From the NCBI GenBank assembly GCA_027924585.1, contig BSBM01000179.1, forward strand, positions 11,136,501 to 11,200,500: a stretch of DNA of 64,000 nt. The letters are read 5' to 3'. The translations under genes and the position numbers were made by a program. Below, piece after piece: positions 24,597 to 35,710 of the stretch. Numbering within the stretch: position 1 is the first letter of the stretch; every line of letters begins with the position of its first letter. This stretch comes from Larix kaempferi (Eukaryota; Streptophyta; Pinopsida; Pinales; Pinaceae). The notes under the pieces are model-generated. The model did no database searches and was not told where the DNA came from. It saw only the letters and a program-made list of their open reading frames with translations.

Positions 24597-25290
24597 TGTT
24601 TCGGAAAGAATTCCCGAATGACTTCCGCAGTTGCGGAAGCATTCGGCGAATTGCTCCGAAACTGCGGAAGCATTCCGCGAGTTTTTCCGCAACGCGGAAG
24701 AGTTCGGGAAGTCGCCCGAAATTTGCGGAAGGAATTCCCTTCCGAAATTGCGGAAGGAATTCTCTTCCGAAATTTGCGGAAGGATTCCGCGAGTTGCCCC
24801 GCAACGCGGAAAAAATTCGGCAAAATGCTCCGAAAAGAAGAAAATTTTTCTAAGTGTCTTCGAAAATTTTGTTTAAAGTTTGTTTCGGAAGGAGTTCGGG
24901 AAAGTCTTCCGAAACTGTGGAAGGATTCCGCGAACGGTTTCGAAATCGCGGGAGGCTTCGGGAAAGTCTTCCGAAACGGCGGAAGCCTTCGCCGAATGGC
25001 TTCGCAATTGCGGGAGCATTCGCCGAATGGCTCCGCAACGGAAGCCTTCGCCGAATGGCTCCGCAGTTGCGGGAGCATTCGCCGAATGGCTCCGCAGTTG
25101 CGGGAGCATTCGCCGAATGGCTCCGCAACGGAAGCCTTCGCCGAATGGCTCCGCAGTTGCGGGAGCATTCGCCGAATGGCTCCGCAGTGCGGGAGAGTTC
25201 AGTGAATCGCTCCGCCATTGCGGAAGCGTTCGCCGAACTGCTCCGCATTGCGGAAGCGTTCGGAGAACCGGCCCGTGCGCCCGAACCGAC
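24597..25290 (+). repeat. GC-rich tandem array of short palindromes
   Basis: Built from 28-31-bp units alternating two palindromes: CTTCCGC-AGTT-GCGGAAG type (example 24622-24639) and ATTCGCCGAAT. A 90-bp higher-order unit (28+31+31) is visible at 25021 and again at 25111. Composition is far more GC- and CpG-rich than anything else in the window. Because stop codons are rare in this composition, long ORFs (up to 195 codons) open in most frames on both strands. I treat those as by-products, not genes. Confidence 0.95.
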
Positions 25291-28200
25291 AAAAAAAAAA
25301 AAAAAGAGTAAAGTGACTAAAACTCGATTTTTGGATAGCAGGAGCATCCGAACTCAGAATGCGATGATTCCTGTGGGGCTCGGAGGCCATTGGCGAGGGC
25401 CATGAAAAGACCAGTGAAGACCCCTAGCCCATTACACCCCGATTTGACAGAAATTGGATAATAGTGACTTCTGAAGGACAGAGTCCCGAGGCTTGACAGA
25501 AGGCCGGTTTGAGCTGAAATTGATACGAGGCAGTCATGAAGCAGGCACAATGTTAAGTTCCGAATCTTGGAGCCAAACTCCAAGGGATGTGGAGCCGGGG
25601 TGATCAAGAAGGCCAAAAAGCACTGTTCTGGGCCACTTTTTCGGGATTTTGAAAAGCTTGTGGGTAGTAAAAGTGACCCTAGATGTGGGAATCAGAAATT
25701 TTACTGAACTAGACATTTCATATTCTCATTAAGACGGACAACTTCCGTTAGACGAAGATTTTCCAGAAATGCACCGTTTGGGAGATAGCCGTTTTTGGCC
25801 CAAAATTTGGAATTTTGGAAAAATGTGAAAAAATGAGAAGTAGCAAAATCCAGAAATTCATAGAAGATGAATGGTGCATCGGAATTGAAATCCGTGAATT
25901 GCTGAGTGTTCCTTGTTATATGGACTAACTTCGCCCGATAGATAAGTTTCTATGATTCCTCATATATTTTCTTCCACAGGTGCCTAAAGTTGGCATTCTG
26001 GACCAAAATGCAGCTGTGCAAAATGGGCAGAATTGTAGTAAAAGTTGTCATTTTTGAAGAGATGCAGTTTCCGCACCTGATGTCAGAATGGAGCATGAGG
26101 ACAGGCATTGGAAAGCTTGTCCAGTAGGGAACAATGATACATGAACAGAGTTTGAATGAGGTCTACATCTATCATGGATATTTAGTGCAGAAGAGTGCCA
26201 GCAGCGGTCTTGACAAACAAATTTTGTTGTCAATATGGGCAATTTCTACAATTGCATGATATGGAAGAGGAATTCCATGTTACGATGGGGAATCGAAAAG
26301 GGAAGATTTTCTTAAACCTCTGTTTGTTATCATACTTATAATTATGACATTGACGTATGGCATAAAAATGTTAAAAATGTAAAGGATTACATAGATGTAT
26401 ATGCACTAGATGGCATCTTAACAAACAGTGCATAATGCATATGGAAATGCTTGTGCATAAATAGGATATTGTATATTGGTAGAGTAATGAAGTCTGTATA
26501 TGCAATGAACCACTGATGGAGAATATTGTGGTTGATAATCACTATTGATGTCGGTATTGGTTGTAGGACCAAAGATAGCAAAGGGCATGGTTAAATGTGC
26601 TGAGGATGTTGTTGCACGAAGCCAACAACCTTATGCAGAAAGGATGGTGCAACAAATCTATGACCATAAAGTTGGAAAAGGACTTAGCAGCCTTGGTAAG
26701 AGGCCAACGGATCAGGTGACATCAGGCGATGTTAATGATAACCATGCAGGTAATGAGTATTGATGCCAAATTGCATGAATGTTGAAAGGGGATTTGGTAA
26801 GATCTCTTCAACTATGTTTGAGTTATGTTGAGTTAAATTGCATGTGATATTGGGACTGTTAACCTACCCATCTTGGTAAGGTGTGGGTAAGTGAAGGAAA
26901 TGGTCCTTACACCCTATGACTATTTAGAAATCTCAATGCATTCATATGAATTTATATCATGCCATGTGTATGTTGGTTATGTGCTTGATAACCAAAGCAA
27001 GTGAGGACTGGTGGTCCTGATTATGGTAGTGCAAGTTATATGAGATAGTCATGTTTCGATCATAATATGCTTGAATGCATAGTACTCATGAAACAATGCA
27101 AAGTAGCATTGAGTAGATGTGCATTAAGAGATCTTATAAATATTGTGCTGCATTGTAAGAATGCATAGGGATGATGCATATGTTATTGCAAAATAAATAA
27201 TGAATGAAATGATGAATTGATGATGATAATTCTAGGATCATATCATGGGCTGTTATTAATGCAGAATAGTAAGTGCATGAAGAGCCCAATCATGATCGAT
27301 GGGCTGCTAGAATGCTCTGTGGAAGGACAGAGTTGTATGAATGATATGACTATGAGAATAATATCACAATTGCAAATCAATTTTCTGTGAGAAACGGATT
27401 TTAAAGTTTGATCTAGAGATTATGAGAAGGAATCTCATGGTTGAGAGCTCTAAGTTCTGACAGTTGTAAAACTCAGATTTGTAAATGTTTCGGATTTGAA
27501 ATTTTGCTAATAATTGCTAATGACTGTTTGGCTTATATAGAATTGTGTCGGGAGGACATGCTGTATGTGGCTGTTCAGGTATGGTAGCAAGGGTGAAACC
27601 ATAATGGGCAGAGTGATACCACTTACAAGAGCCAAACAATATGAGGAGAGCCTCATTGTTAAGCAATCAATTTCTGTAGGAGACAGAATTGTAAAATTCA
27701 TGTTGAATTTAATTATTAATGTTATTGATCGGTTATGAAACAATCATATTTGAAGTTGATTGCTAAATGTTGCTGACTATTTGGCTATTGATAAGGTGTG
27801 CCAGGATGACACATTGCAGGAAGACCATGTGTGATGGCCTGCAGAAGCCAAACTAGATGGGAAGGATCCCATGCTTTGGAAATGGGTTTCGGGTGAAACG
27901 CCATTGATAATGTCTCGGCCAAACCGCATGACGGTAAACCATGAAAGTGAGATGGTAAAGCTATGCCAGAAGGCATGAGAGACACATCTGCAAAATGAAT
28001 GAGTATTCTGTGACCCTAGACAAGAACATTCATGTCTAAATTATTAGCATGCTCTATCTTATTTATATCATTACAGACTGCTTGAGTATGATTAGGGCCT
28101 ACATGGCGCACATCGGAAAGGGGGTGCACACCTTTTCTGGTGCTGGGTCATGATAGGGTTTTCAATATTGACTACACCCTAAGGGAATGGACGCATTCCT

Positions 28201-28585
28201 GGTGTTTCAATACTTGATAGCGAATGATATGAAATATGATTACAATTTTTGGGCAACAATACTGATGAGCCTGCTTATCCTTCTTGTGCTAACAGCTTAC
28301 CCAAATGCAACTTGGTGTTGCACGAAAGAGGCAAAGTGAAGAAAGGGTGCTCAAGAGGATTGTATGGGCAGTGGTAACCTTTCTACGCTCACACTAAAGG
28401 ACACTAGAAGGGATGGATAGGCCTGGGGAGTTGTGTTGCAGAAAAGGGGTATCATCCTTGTGTAGTGTGAGTGGGTATTGTGGGGCCATGCTAGCCTGCA
28501 GTCAAGTGAGTCACCTATGGATTTCCTGGAGGGAACCACTAGTTGCACAAGAGAGGGAGCCACGTAATCATATTATGTTGTTCTT
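25291..28585 (+). other. Non-coding interior of the LTR element
   Basis: No ORF above about 100 codons and no retroelement motif. A diverged internal duplication (about 270 bp) links 27390-27540 with 27660-27790, both ending in GACTnTTTGGCTnnT and a GGAGGAC/AGGATGAC phrase. Confidence 0.7.
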
Positions 28586-29016
28586 ATTGCCTGAGGAACC
28601 CAGTCGATGTACTGGCTCGGCAATGGTTGTTGTATGCCTGATAAACCCAGTCGGCGTACTGGCTTGGCATTGGTTATTTGGGAGTTGTGGCGAAAGGTTG
28701 TTGGATGCCTGATAAACCCAGTCGGTGTACTGGCTTGGCATGTTGTTAAATTAATGCCTGACAAACCTAGTCGGTGTACTGGCTTGGCATTGGATATTTG
28801 CATGTTGTGGAGGTACTGGTTATTTGGGTGATATTTCCTGACAAACCCAGTCGGAGAACTGGCTTGGAAATGGTTATTGTATGCTTGATAAACCCAGTCG
28901 GCGTACTGGCTTAGCATACTGGTTTCGAAATGCTTGATAAACCCAGTCGGCGTACTGGCTTAGCATACTGATTTTTGGGATTCCTGATAAACCCAGTTGG
29001 CGCACTGGCTTGGCAT
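28586..29016 (+). ncRNA. Cluster of eight hairpin modules with covarying stems
   Basis: Eight copies of a 37-41-nt module: 28586-28624, 28634-28670, 28705-28741, 28754-28790, 28834-28870, 28879-28919, 28930-28966, 28980-29016. Conserved core: TGATAAAC, CCAGT, six-nt loop (consensus CGGCGT), ACTGG, CTT. The outer stem varies but stays paired: ATTGCC/GGCAAT, ATGCC/GGCAT, TTTCC/GGAAA, GTATGCT/AGCATAC, ATGCT/AGCAT; only the last copy has one mismatch (ATTCC/GGCAT). Copy 4 changes CCAGT to CTAGT, which keeps a G-U pair. Paired changes with conserved unpaired loops point to a structured RNA (inference). No known ribozyme consensus fits. Confidence 0.75.
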
Positions 29017-30614
29017 TGCCTATTCAGATGATGTGGTGGAGCAGCATGTGTGCTGGCCAAGCATCCACCCCACAGGTGATCCAAGGCTTGTAAAGCAGAG
29101 AAGGAAACCTGTGGAGTAGCGAGGAAATGCACAATACAGATAAGTATTCATTCTCATTTATTTCTTGTTTGGAATAATGAAGGTTTCGGGTACAAGTCTT
29201 ATGACAACTGAGCTAATACACTGTCGTTCCTTTGTTGGAAACCTTGGCCGTTGCAGGAAGCAAGGACCCTGAAAGAGCTATAAATGCTTGGTAAAGCCAG
29301 AGAGTAACTGGTTGGAGCTATAAAAATATAGAGAATAAGTTGGTGGGAGCATTAACCACTTGATGTTGTGGAGTAGCTGGCGTGCTGTCCAAACATTCCT
29401 TAATTAATTGATAAAAACCAGTGGGCGTACTGGCATGGCATTGCCTATTTGAATGGTTGTGGAGTAGCCTACGTGCTGGCCCAACATTCATTGTTGTATC
29501 CACGGGAAATCCAATGCTTGGAAAGCGAAGAAGGATCCTGTGGAGTAAAGTGAAGACATCCAATAAAGATAAGTATTTGGTTATCTTGCAACTCTTGCTT
29601 ATGAATATACATGTGTATATGATTTGATTATGATTTCTTAAACTCTCATTTGGAGATAAACTCTATGGAAATACACTAAACATGTGAATTAACCCAATGT
29701 TTGAGTGTAGGTATTGCTGGAAGCAAAGACTATGAAAGCATCCGGAGGGTGCATGTGGACATATGACTGTCCTAAAAGAGCTCAATATGAGCAGTAATGG
29801 AAGATGGTGCTAGTGGAACTGTGTGGGTCCTAGCAGCCAAAGGTTCTGTAAGCAACAATGGGGAAGGGTTCCCTAGTTGAAATCTACTCGACAGACCTTA
29901 GACACTAAAGTGTCATAGCCAAGAAAGGGCAAGTCAAGCATTCACATTGAAGTGAAAGAGACCAAGGAGCATAGAACCACCAATGATGGTGTGGCTCCGG
30001 ATTGGAACAAGACTAAGAGGGGGAAAACTCTTACTCTTCTCTTTTTTTGACTAATGCATCTCAGAAACAAAAGATTGTTGAGTGCATATCATGGCTGAAA
30101 ATAGATTGTGCTGAATTGCTTGAGATGAAATGTGAATGCTGAAATAGTAAATTTTCCTGTGAAAGGATGAATATGAATGAATTCATGTGTATGTTGGGAA
30201 TGCATGAAAGTATGGAAGTCCCATGAATAAAGCATGGACGTTCCAAGTCAATTAGGAAAAATAATTGACTAATTTTATTATTGTGTTATGCTTGTCCTAA
30301 CAGGAATTGCCATGATAAGTCTCACAGATAGTTGCCGGGACAACAAGAAAGATGGCATCCATGAAATTCCAGACTTGTAGATCAGCTGGAAGATAAACAA
30401 ACGGAAGGGATTGCTCTGGAGCAATGCCCACCTGTAGAGCTGGAAGACCAAAGCTAGCAGGAGGAACTTGTGGAAGCTATGGGACTTGATCGTGAAAGGT
30501 CAAAAGTAAAGAGACGAATTGCAGGACAGACCTGCCACCATCTATGAATTATGAATCATGTGTAAAGTGGGTATATAGTCCGAAGTGTTGAAACACCGAG
30601 GACGGTGTTATTCC
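29017..30614 (+). other. Non-coding 3' interior of the LTR element
   Basis: Two segments (about 29010-29160 and 29435-29600) repeat the order GGCATTGCCTATT, GTGGAG, GTGCTGGCC, AGCnnAGAAGGA, CCTGTGGAGTA and AnATAAGTATT. The last phrase resembles the AATAAAGATAAGT of the LTR. Degenerate hairpin-core copies lie at 29291-29315 and 29418-29433. No coding sequence. Confidence 0.65.
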
Positions 30615-30627
30615 AAGGGGAGGGGAA
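30615..30627 (+). other. Polypurine tract
   Basis: AAGGGGAGGGGAA directly precedes the 3' LTR; it is the plus-strand primer site. Confidence 0.93.
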
Positions 30628-31989
30628 TGTAATGTCCCCAGTTTGGCCCCATGGCATTTACATTATAAATGATGTAATATTGTTGTGAAATCATGGTGAG
30701 GAGCTCAAAGCCAAGGCCCCGCCATCGATTTAGTGATGCATACGGGTTGCGTGCTAGCAATGCACATTGGAAATTCAAATATCATGTAATATGCATTTTA
30801 ATAAAAATACCCACAACTAGCTATGCAATGCAACAAAGAGATGGGGCATGATTTCACAAGGAATTGGGAGGGAAAACATTCAAACCCTTGAGCCAATAGA
30901 GTCAAGCCAAGTGTCAATGAGGGAACCCATCAAACCCTCAACTACCCATGTTGACTTTTGTACCCAACCATTGATTTCTCCCAAGAGTTGGTTGGGGAAG
31001 TTATTGCCTTGGGAATGGGAAGGTATGGCTGTCCAAAATCGGGTATGGGCAAGCCACCCTTCATGGAAAAACGTGTGGGTCTTTTTGGGCAAGAAGAGAG
31101 CCACGAAATTGCTCCCTAAGCCATAATCCATGACCAATCTTCCTCCCTCACGAGTTCAGAACTACCGGGGCGTTTTCCAGGTATGTGGAAAAACGTTTTC
31201 TTCATTTCCCCAACAGAGAAGGGCGTATTTCTGTGTGGTATACCAGTGGGGAAGAGGGGAAAACGAATGGGGGGTCCAATAGAGACCGTTTTGGGCTGCT
31301 GAAGGCGAAGATATTGGGGAAGGAAATCGTATTTCCTCCTGGGGGTTGTTTGCCTCATCCCACAATCCGTTTTTGTTGGGAACGTTTCTGGGAAAACCCA
31401 TGGCCATTTTATTTGTAATTCCCATTGTTTAAAATGAGTATCCCTGCCCCTGTTTGTGTTTACTGTGTGAATGAAAAGTGTGTTGGGTATGGGTATCCAT
31501 GGCTTGAGTTTGAGTGTAAGCCTCCAGGGTTCAATTGTAGCTTGATAAACCCAGTTGGACTGGCTTGGCTAAAACGAATTGGTTAATGGACTGTGTGGGA
31601 GCGTGAATGTCCCCTTTTTCCTTGTGAGAATCATGCCCAGCTCGGGGGTGGCCTTCGGATGGACTCAGTATAAGCTGTCGAAGAGCCTATGGCTGGGTGG
31701 AACGTTGCAGCGACATAGCTAGTTGCTTGGGGACGATTGCAATAAAGATAAGTGTTTCTGTCTATGTAATTTACTTCTGAAAATGTTTATCAATGATTGA
31801 AATTGATATGTTGAATGCATATGAAGAGTGTGTGAATGTTGTTTCCGCTGTGCATAATTGGTTGTTTTATATCTGCACACCCATTTATTATTTATATGAA
31901 TCTAACAATGGGCTGAGATCATGTGAAAGCCCTGAGTATTGGCATCATGTTTCCTGCCTTGCATTGGGTCAGCAGGTGAGTACATGACA
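30628..31989 (+). repeat. 3' LTR of the non-coding element
   Basis: 1362 bp, matches the 5' LTR except at 31597 and 31979. Ends ACATGACA followed by the right target duplication. Confidence 0.97.
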
Positions 31990-31994
31990 CCCAA
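31990..31994. repeat. Target-site duplication CCCAA, right
   Basis: Matches 22877-22881. Confidence 0.95.
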
Positions 31995-33800
31995 AGACGA
32001 GTTGTAATTGCATACTTCATATGATTGTTATATAATATTGAAAAGTATATATTTGTTTAATGAATAGTTGCATGTATAATTATAATCATTGCTTACTATA
32101 TTTTGTTTTATGTTGGAAAAAATATTGGTAAAAAAATTAGAGAATTGTTAAAGAGTATAATAAAAAAAGTCTCAAGTCAAGTCTTGGACATAAAAAGTCA
32201 AAGTATTTTGACCATTGTAAGATTTATCTTGTATTTAAGTGAAATTTAGAGTGTAATTGAATTCAATATACATTTTTCATGGTACTTATTTATTTTATGA
32301 CATGCAAATAATATTATTGTTTGAGCATATGGCACAAAGATGATGATGAACATATATGACTAATGATGATAAGCGTAATTAAGAGGAATCGGAGTATTGA
32401 CAACTTCTTAACCTATACATATTTTTATTACATTTTTAACAATTAGCAATTTTTTATTATTTCATTTTATTGAACTCGTGATCTTTTATTATGTTTTAGA
32501 GAGAGATTGAGTAGGGTTTAGAATATGAGGAGGGTTTAGAATATTTTTTCACGTCATATTGTATACAATGTCAACATCTATCTTTAAGGTGGAGTATATC
32601 ATTTTCGAAAAAATTACATAGTTATTTGACGATTTAATTTAAAATTTCATCATTATATCTGTACATATACATATTTTTGTTGCTTTAGTATTTAAAATCA
32701 ACTAAATGTTAATATAGTAAATTTTTTTAATTATTTTTATGGATATAGAGTTTTTCTTAGTGAAATATTTCATTTATATATATGGTCATCATAAAAAATG
32801 AGAATAAGTGACATGGAATATCGAATCTAAATTAGTTCAAAAAATATTTAACACTTGGTCAATTTATCTTTAGCATTTACATTATTTAGTTTCCTATCAT
32901 ATATATTCCTAACATATAAATACTTTCGCTTTTAAACGTGTAATGTTCAATAGAACTAAGATATAATCTATGGTAAATGTCATTATTTTATAAACCACAT
33001 GTCTTTTTTTTCAATTTGAACTTGTCACCTTCCATGTGTTACTTCTCATTGTTTTCCCACTGTCTTAAAAAAAATTATTTCCTTTGCTCAATTTATACAC
33101 AGAATACATCTACCTTTGTTTTTCCACACAATATCTTTGATCTTCTCTTTCTACTATGTTGAATTGCATTTGTATCTCCATCCTACTATTTTAATGCTTA
33201 TGCAAGGAATATGCATTTGCCAATGTCACCGATTTGGAGCATTGTATAAAATATTTGAATTGAACCTTGTTACGTATAAATTGCTTTCTATGTCTCTATA
33301 TTTCGTAATTAACTAAGAAAATCTCTATTCGTGTAATTTGAAATACATCCATGCTTTAATTTCTCTCTTTGTTGAACTTTTACATAAGTAATTTTTCTTT
33401 ATTTAATTGTTGAACAAAACTATTATGAATAAGTTTCCTTTTCAATTACTAAACAAAACTATTAATGATTTATAAGGTGTTATATTAATGTAGTGTTAAT
33501 GCTAATAGATAACATGTTAGGATTTTATATTTTTTTTCAAAAGAAAAAATCTATAACTTGATATTCAGATGATCAAAGTTATAATATCACAGTACATAGT
33601 ATATATATTTTAACAAAGTTCAATAGTAGACACCAACTCCACTGTAAACAATAATGGAAATTATAAATAGACTCAAATCTAATGTTGTACATCGCTGTCA
33701 ACCAAAAAATGGGTCTCCTAACACAACATTTAGATTAGTAACTCAATGACTACACAGTCCAGTATCATAAATACAAAGACCAAAAACTTAAAAAAACAAC
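31995..33800. other. AT-rich spacer
   Basis: No coding frame above 66 codons and no identifiable element. Confidence 0.6.
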
Positions 33801-33804
33801 TAAT

Positions 33805-34185
33805 ATCCTTGAAGAAACCCTCATCAACCTTCAAAAAGCCCTCAAATTTATCATAAATAAGGTGCCCTCCTCTGCTCTCACTAATCTTTTTGAAAGATGA
33901 TATGCTAGATCATTATAGGTCATGTAGATATGAGAGAAGGAAATGAAAGAAAAACTTGAAATAAGGAACATGATCCTATTGCACCACTGATCCAACACAA
34001 CCACCTAAATGGAACCATTATCATTTTCTGATTCCACTATAAGTTTAGAGTCTCCATAGATATGAAGTGAAGTAAAATTCCAAGAATGAGCATAATGGAG
34101 AAGGCCCCATGGAGCTAGGAGCTCTGCCCGAGTGTTAGTATCAATACCAGCACTCATTCTCTATATTATATCATTGCAAGTTAAT
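33805..34185 (-). pseudogene. LINE RNase H remnant, reverse strand
   Basis: On the minus strand from about 34165: MSAGIDTNTRAELLA, HSWNFTSLHIYGDSK (GDS catalytic block), LDQWCNRI and, after a frame change, LAYHLSKR...EEGTLF. These are the E, D and late blocks of LINE-type RNase H in the right order. One TAG and frame changes disable it. It is a 5'-truncated LINE fragment. Confidence 0.75.
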
Positions 34186-35474
34186 GATTTATAAATTTAG
34201 GGATACCAATTTTGATATCAATGCACTACCACGACATGCTTGTAAGATATGAAGAACAACATTGTGTGGAGCTTTAACAACAACCATGCTTAATTCCATT
34301 TCTATTCTCAAACAACTTGGTAATCACTCTAAGCATTACACTGTCATAAATTTGATTGATTGCAAATATTTTGTTGGTAATAACCTATCTGATCATATTG
34401 ATAATAAGGATTGTCAATTCATGTATTTGGATCAATGCATTGTTTTCTTTTGAATTTTCATTGCTTATTCATTTTTTTTAATCAATATTTCACATTATAA
34501 TTTTGTAATTCATTTGCAGTAGTTGGCTTTTATAATTTTATTTATTGTATAGCATTGGTTTTTGTATTCTATGAACTGTATATTTGTTAATGTGAGCAAA
34601 GACATGTTGTTCATTGGAAATTTCTTACCTTTGAAAAATGTATAAATACACTTCTATACAATAAGAAATAAATATGTTAATAGATAATAGCCGTATATTC
34701 CTATTACTAATTTATGTTGGCACAAGATTGAAGACTAGGGTTTTGCGTAGAGGCAAATAAAGGCCTACTATAGTTTAGAAGCACTGACACTTTTTATCTC
34801 CTAAGAAGAGAAGAAAGTCTCACCTAAAGTGCAACCAAGACCAATGTTATGTGAGGGAAATACTAGTGAATAGATAATGTTGGGACTAGAGGATTCATTT
34901 TAGTAGCAGCATAGATTACGCAAAGAAATTAACCACTGTGCAACATTAAATACCATCCAAGCATAAAAATATATAATCTATACCAGATATTTACTCATTA
35001 AATATGCAGCAAACATTCCATAGGAAACATAAATTTGACGGGGGCACCAAAACCATCATTCTTATTAATCTTTTGGTAGCTATATACTAGATGTTGTGAA
35101 ACTCATACAATCATTACACATCTTCATGATTTTTTCCTAAAATCTACCCAAAATTTCCTAACAAAAATTTCCCTTGTAAAATATCCAACTGCATCCTTTA
35201 GCCCTTGCATAACTTTTAAACAAATCACAATAATGATTTCTGACCACGTCAAGACGGTTGCATGTCAACTGCTCCAACTTGGACGTATTAATGTTGTACT
35301 TATCTTCTGCCATGTCATCTTCCACAATTCTTCATGCATTGACTATCCATCTATCTTCCATGACCAAGTCTTCAAAAACAAAGGGGCCAACAATTTATAT
35401 CCAATTTCTATAATTATTCCAAGATTCCATAACAAATGACATAGAGTTTTGGTAGGAATTTCTCAAAAGGATTT
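34186..35474. other. AT-rich spacer
   Basis: No ORF above 68 codons and no recognisable element. Confidence 0.6.
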
Positions 35475-35481
35475 AATATAG

Positions 35482-35703
35482 ACTTACTTTTTATTTATTT
35501 TTTGTGATTGGTGGAATTGGTAATTGGTATAGACTTGTACTTGCTTGTCATGGGGTCAATTCTAGTCCACTGCCATTATAACCTCCATGCATACCAACAC
35601 TACCCCACACATGGTACACAGTGCTACTGGTTTTGAACCAATGACATCACAAATAATGCCTTAGTAGTGCACCCTATCACCAACTGATCTACACACCAAG
35701 GGC
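35482..35703 (-). mobile_element. tRNA-derived SINE, reverse strand
   Basis: 222-bp body on the minus strand. It begins GCCCTTGGTGTGTAGATCAG with box A TAGATCAGTTGG (35680-35691) and an exact box B GGTTCAAAACC (35629-35639), and ends in an A-rich tail (plus-strand T-rich tract 35482-35508). A 7-bp direct repeat AATATAG flanks it at 35475-35481 and 35704-35710. The parent tRNA was not identified. Confidence 0.8.
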
Positions 35704-35710
35704 AATATAG

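Larger units (their letters stand above)
22882..31989 (+). mobile_element. Intact non-coding LTR retrotransposon (LARD-type), very young
   Basis: Complete 9108-bp element: 5-bp TSD CCCAA, two 1362-bp LTRs beginning TGTAATGTCC and ending ACATGACA, a PBS for initiator tRNA-Met and a polypurine tract. LTRs differ at only two positions I could find (23851 C / 31597 G; 24233 G / 31979 A), about 99.85% identity. The 6.4-kb interior encodes no Gag, protease, RT, RNase H or integrase in any frame, which defines a large retrotransposon derivative that depends on a partner element in trans. Superfamily cannot be fixed without coding domains. Confidence 0.96.

Noticed and set aside
24590-25205. Long ORFs (192 and 195 codons) on both strands of the GC-rich array as genes
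   Set aside because: They overlap in most frames on both strands, consist of the repeat unit itself and match no family; low stop frequency in this composition explains them.
28586-29016. Hairpin module as hammerhead ribozyme (retrozyme)
   Set aside because: The CUGAUGA and GAAA core blocks and the cleavage-site context are absent.
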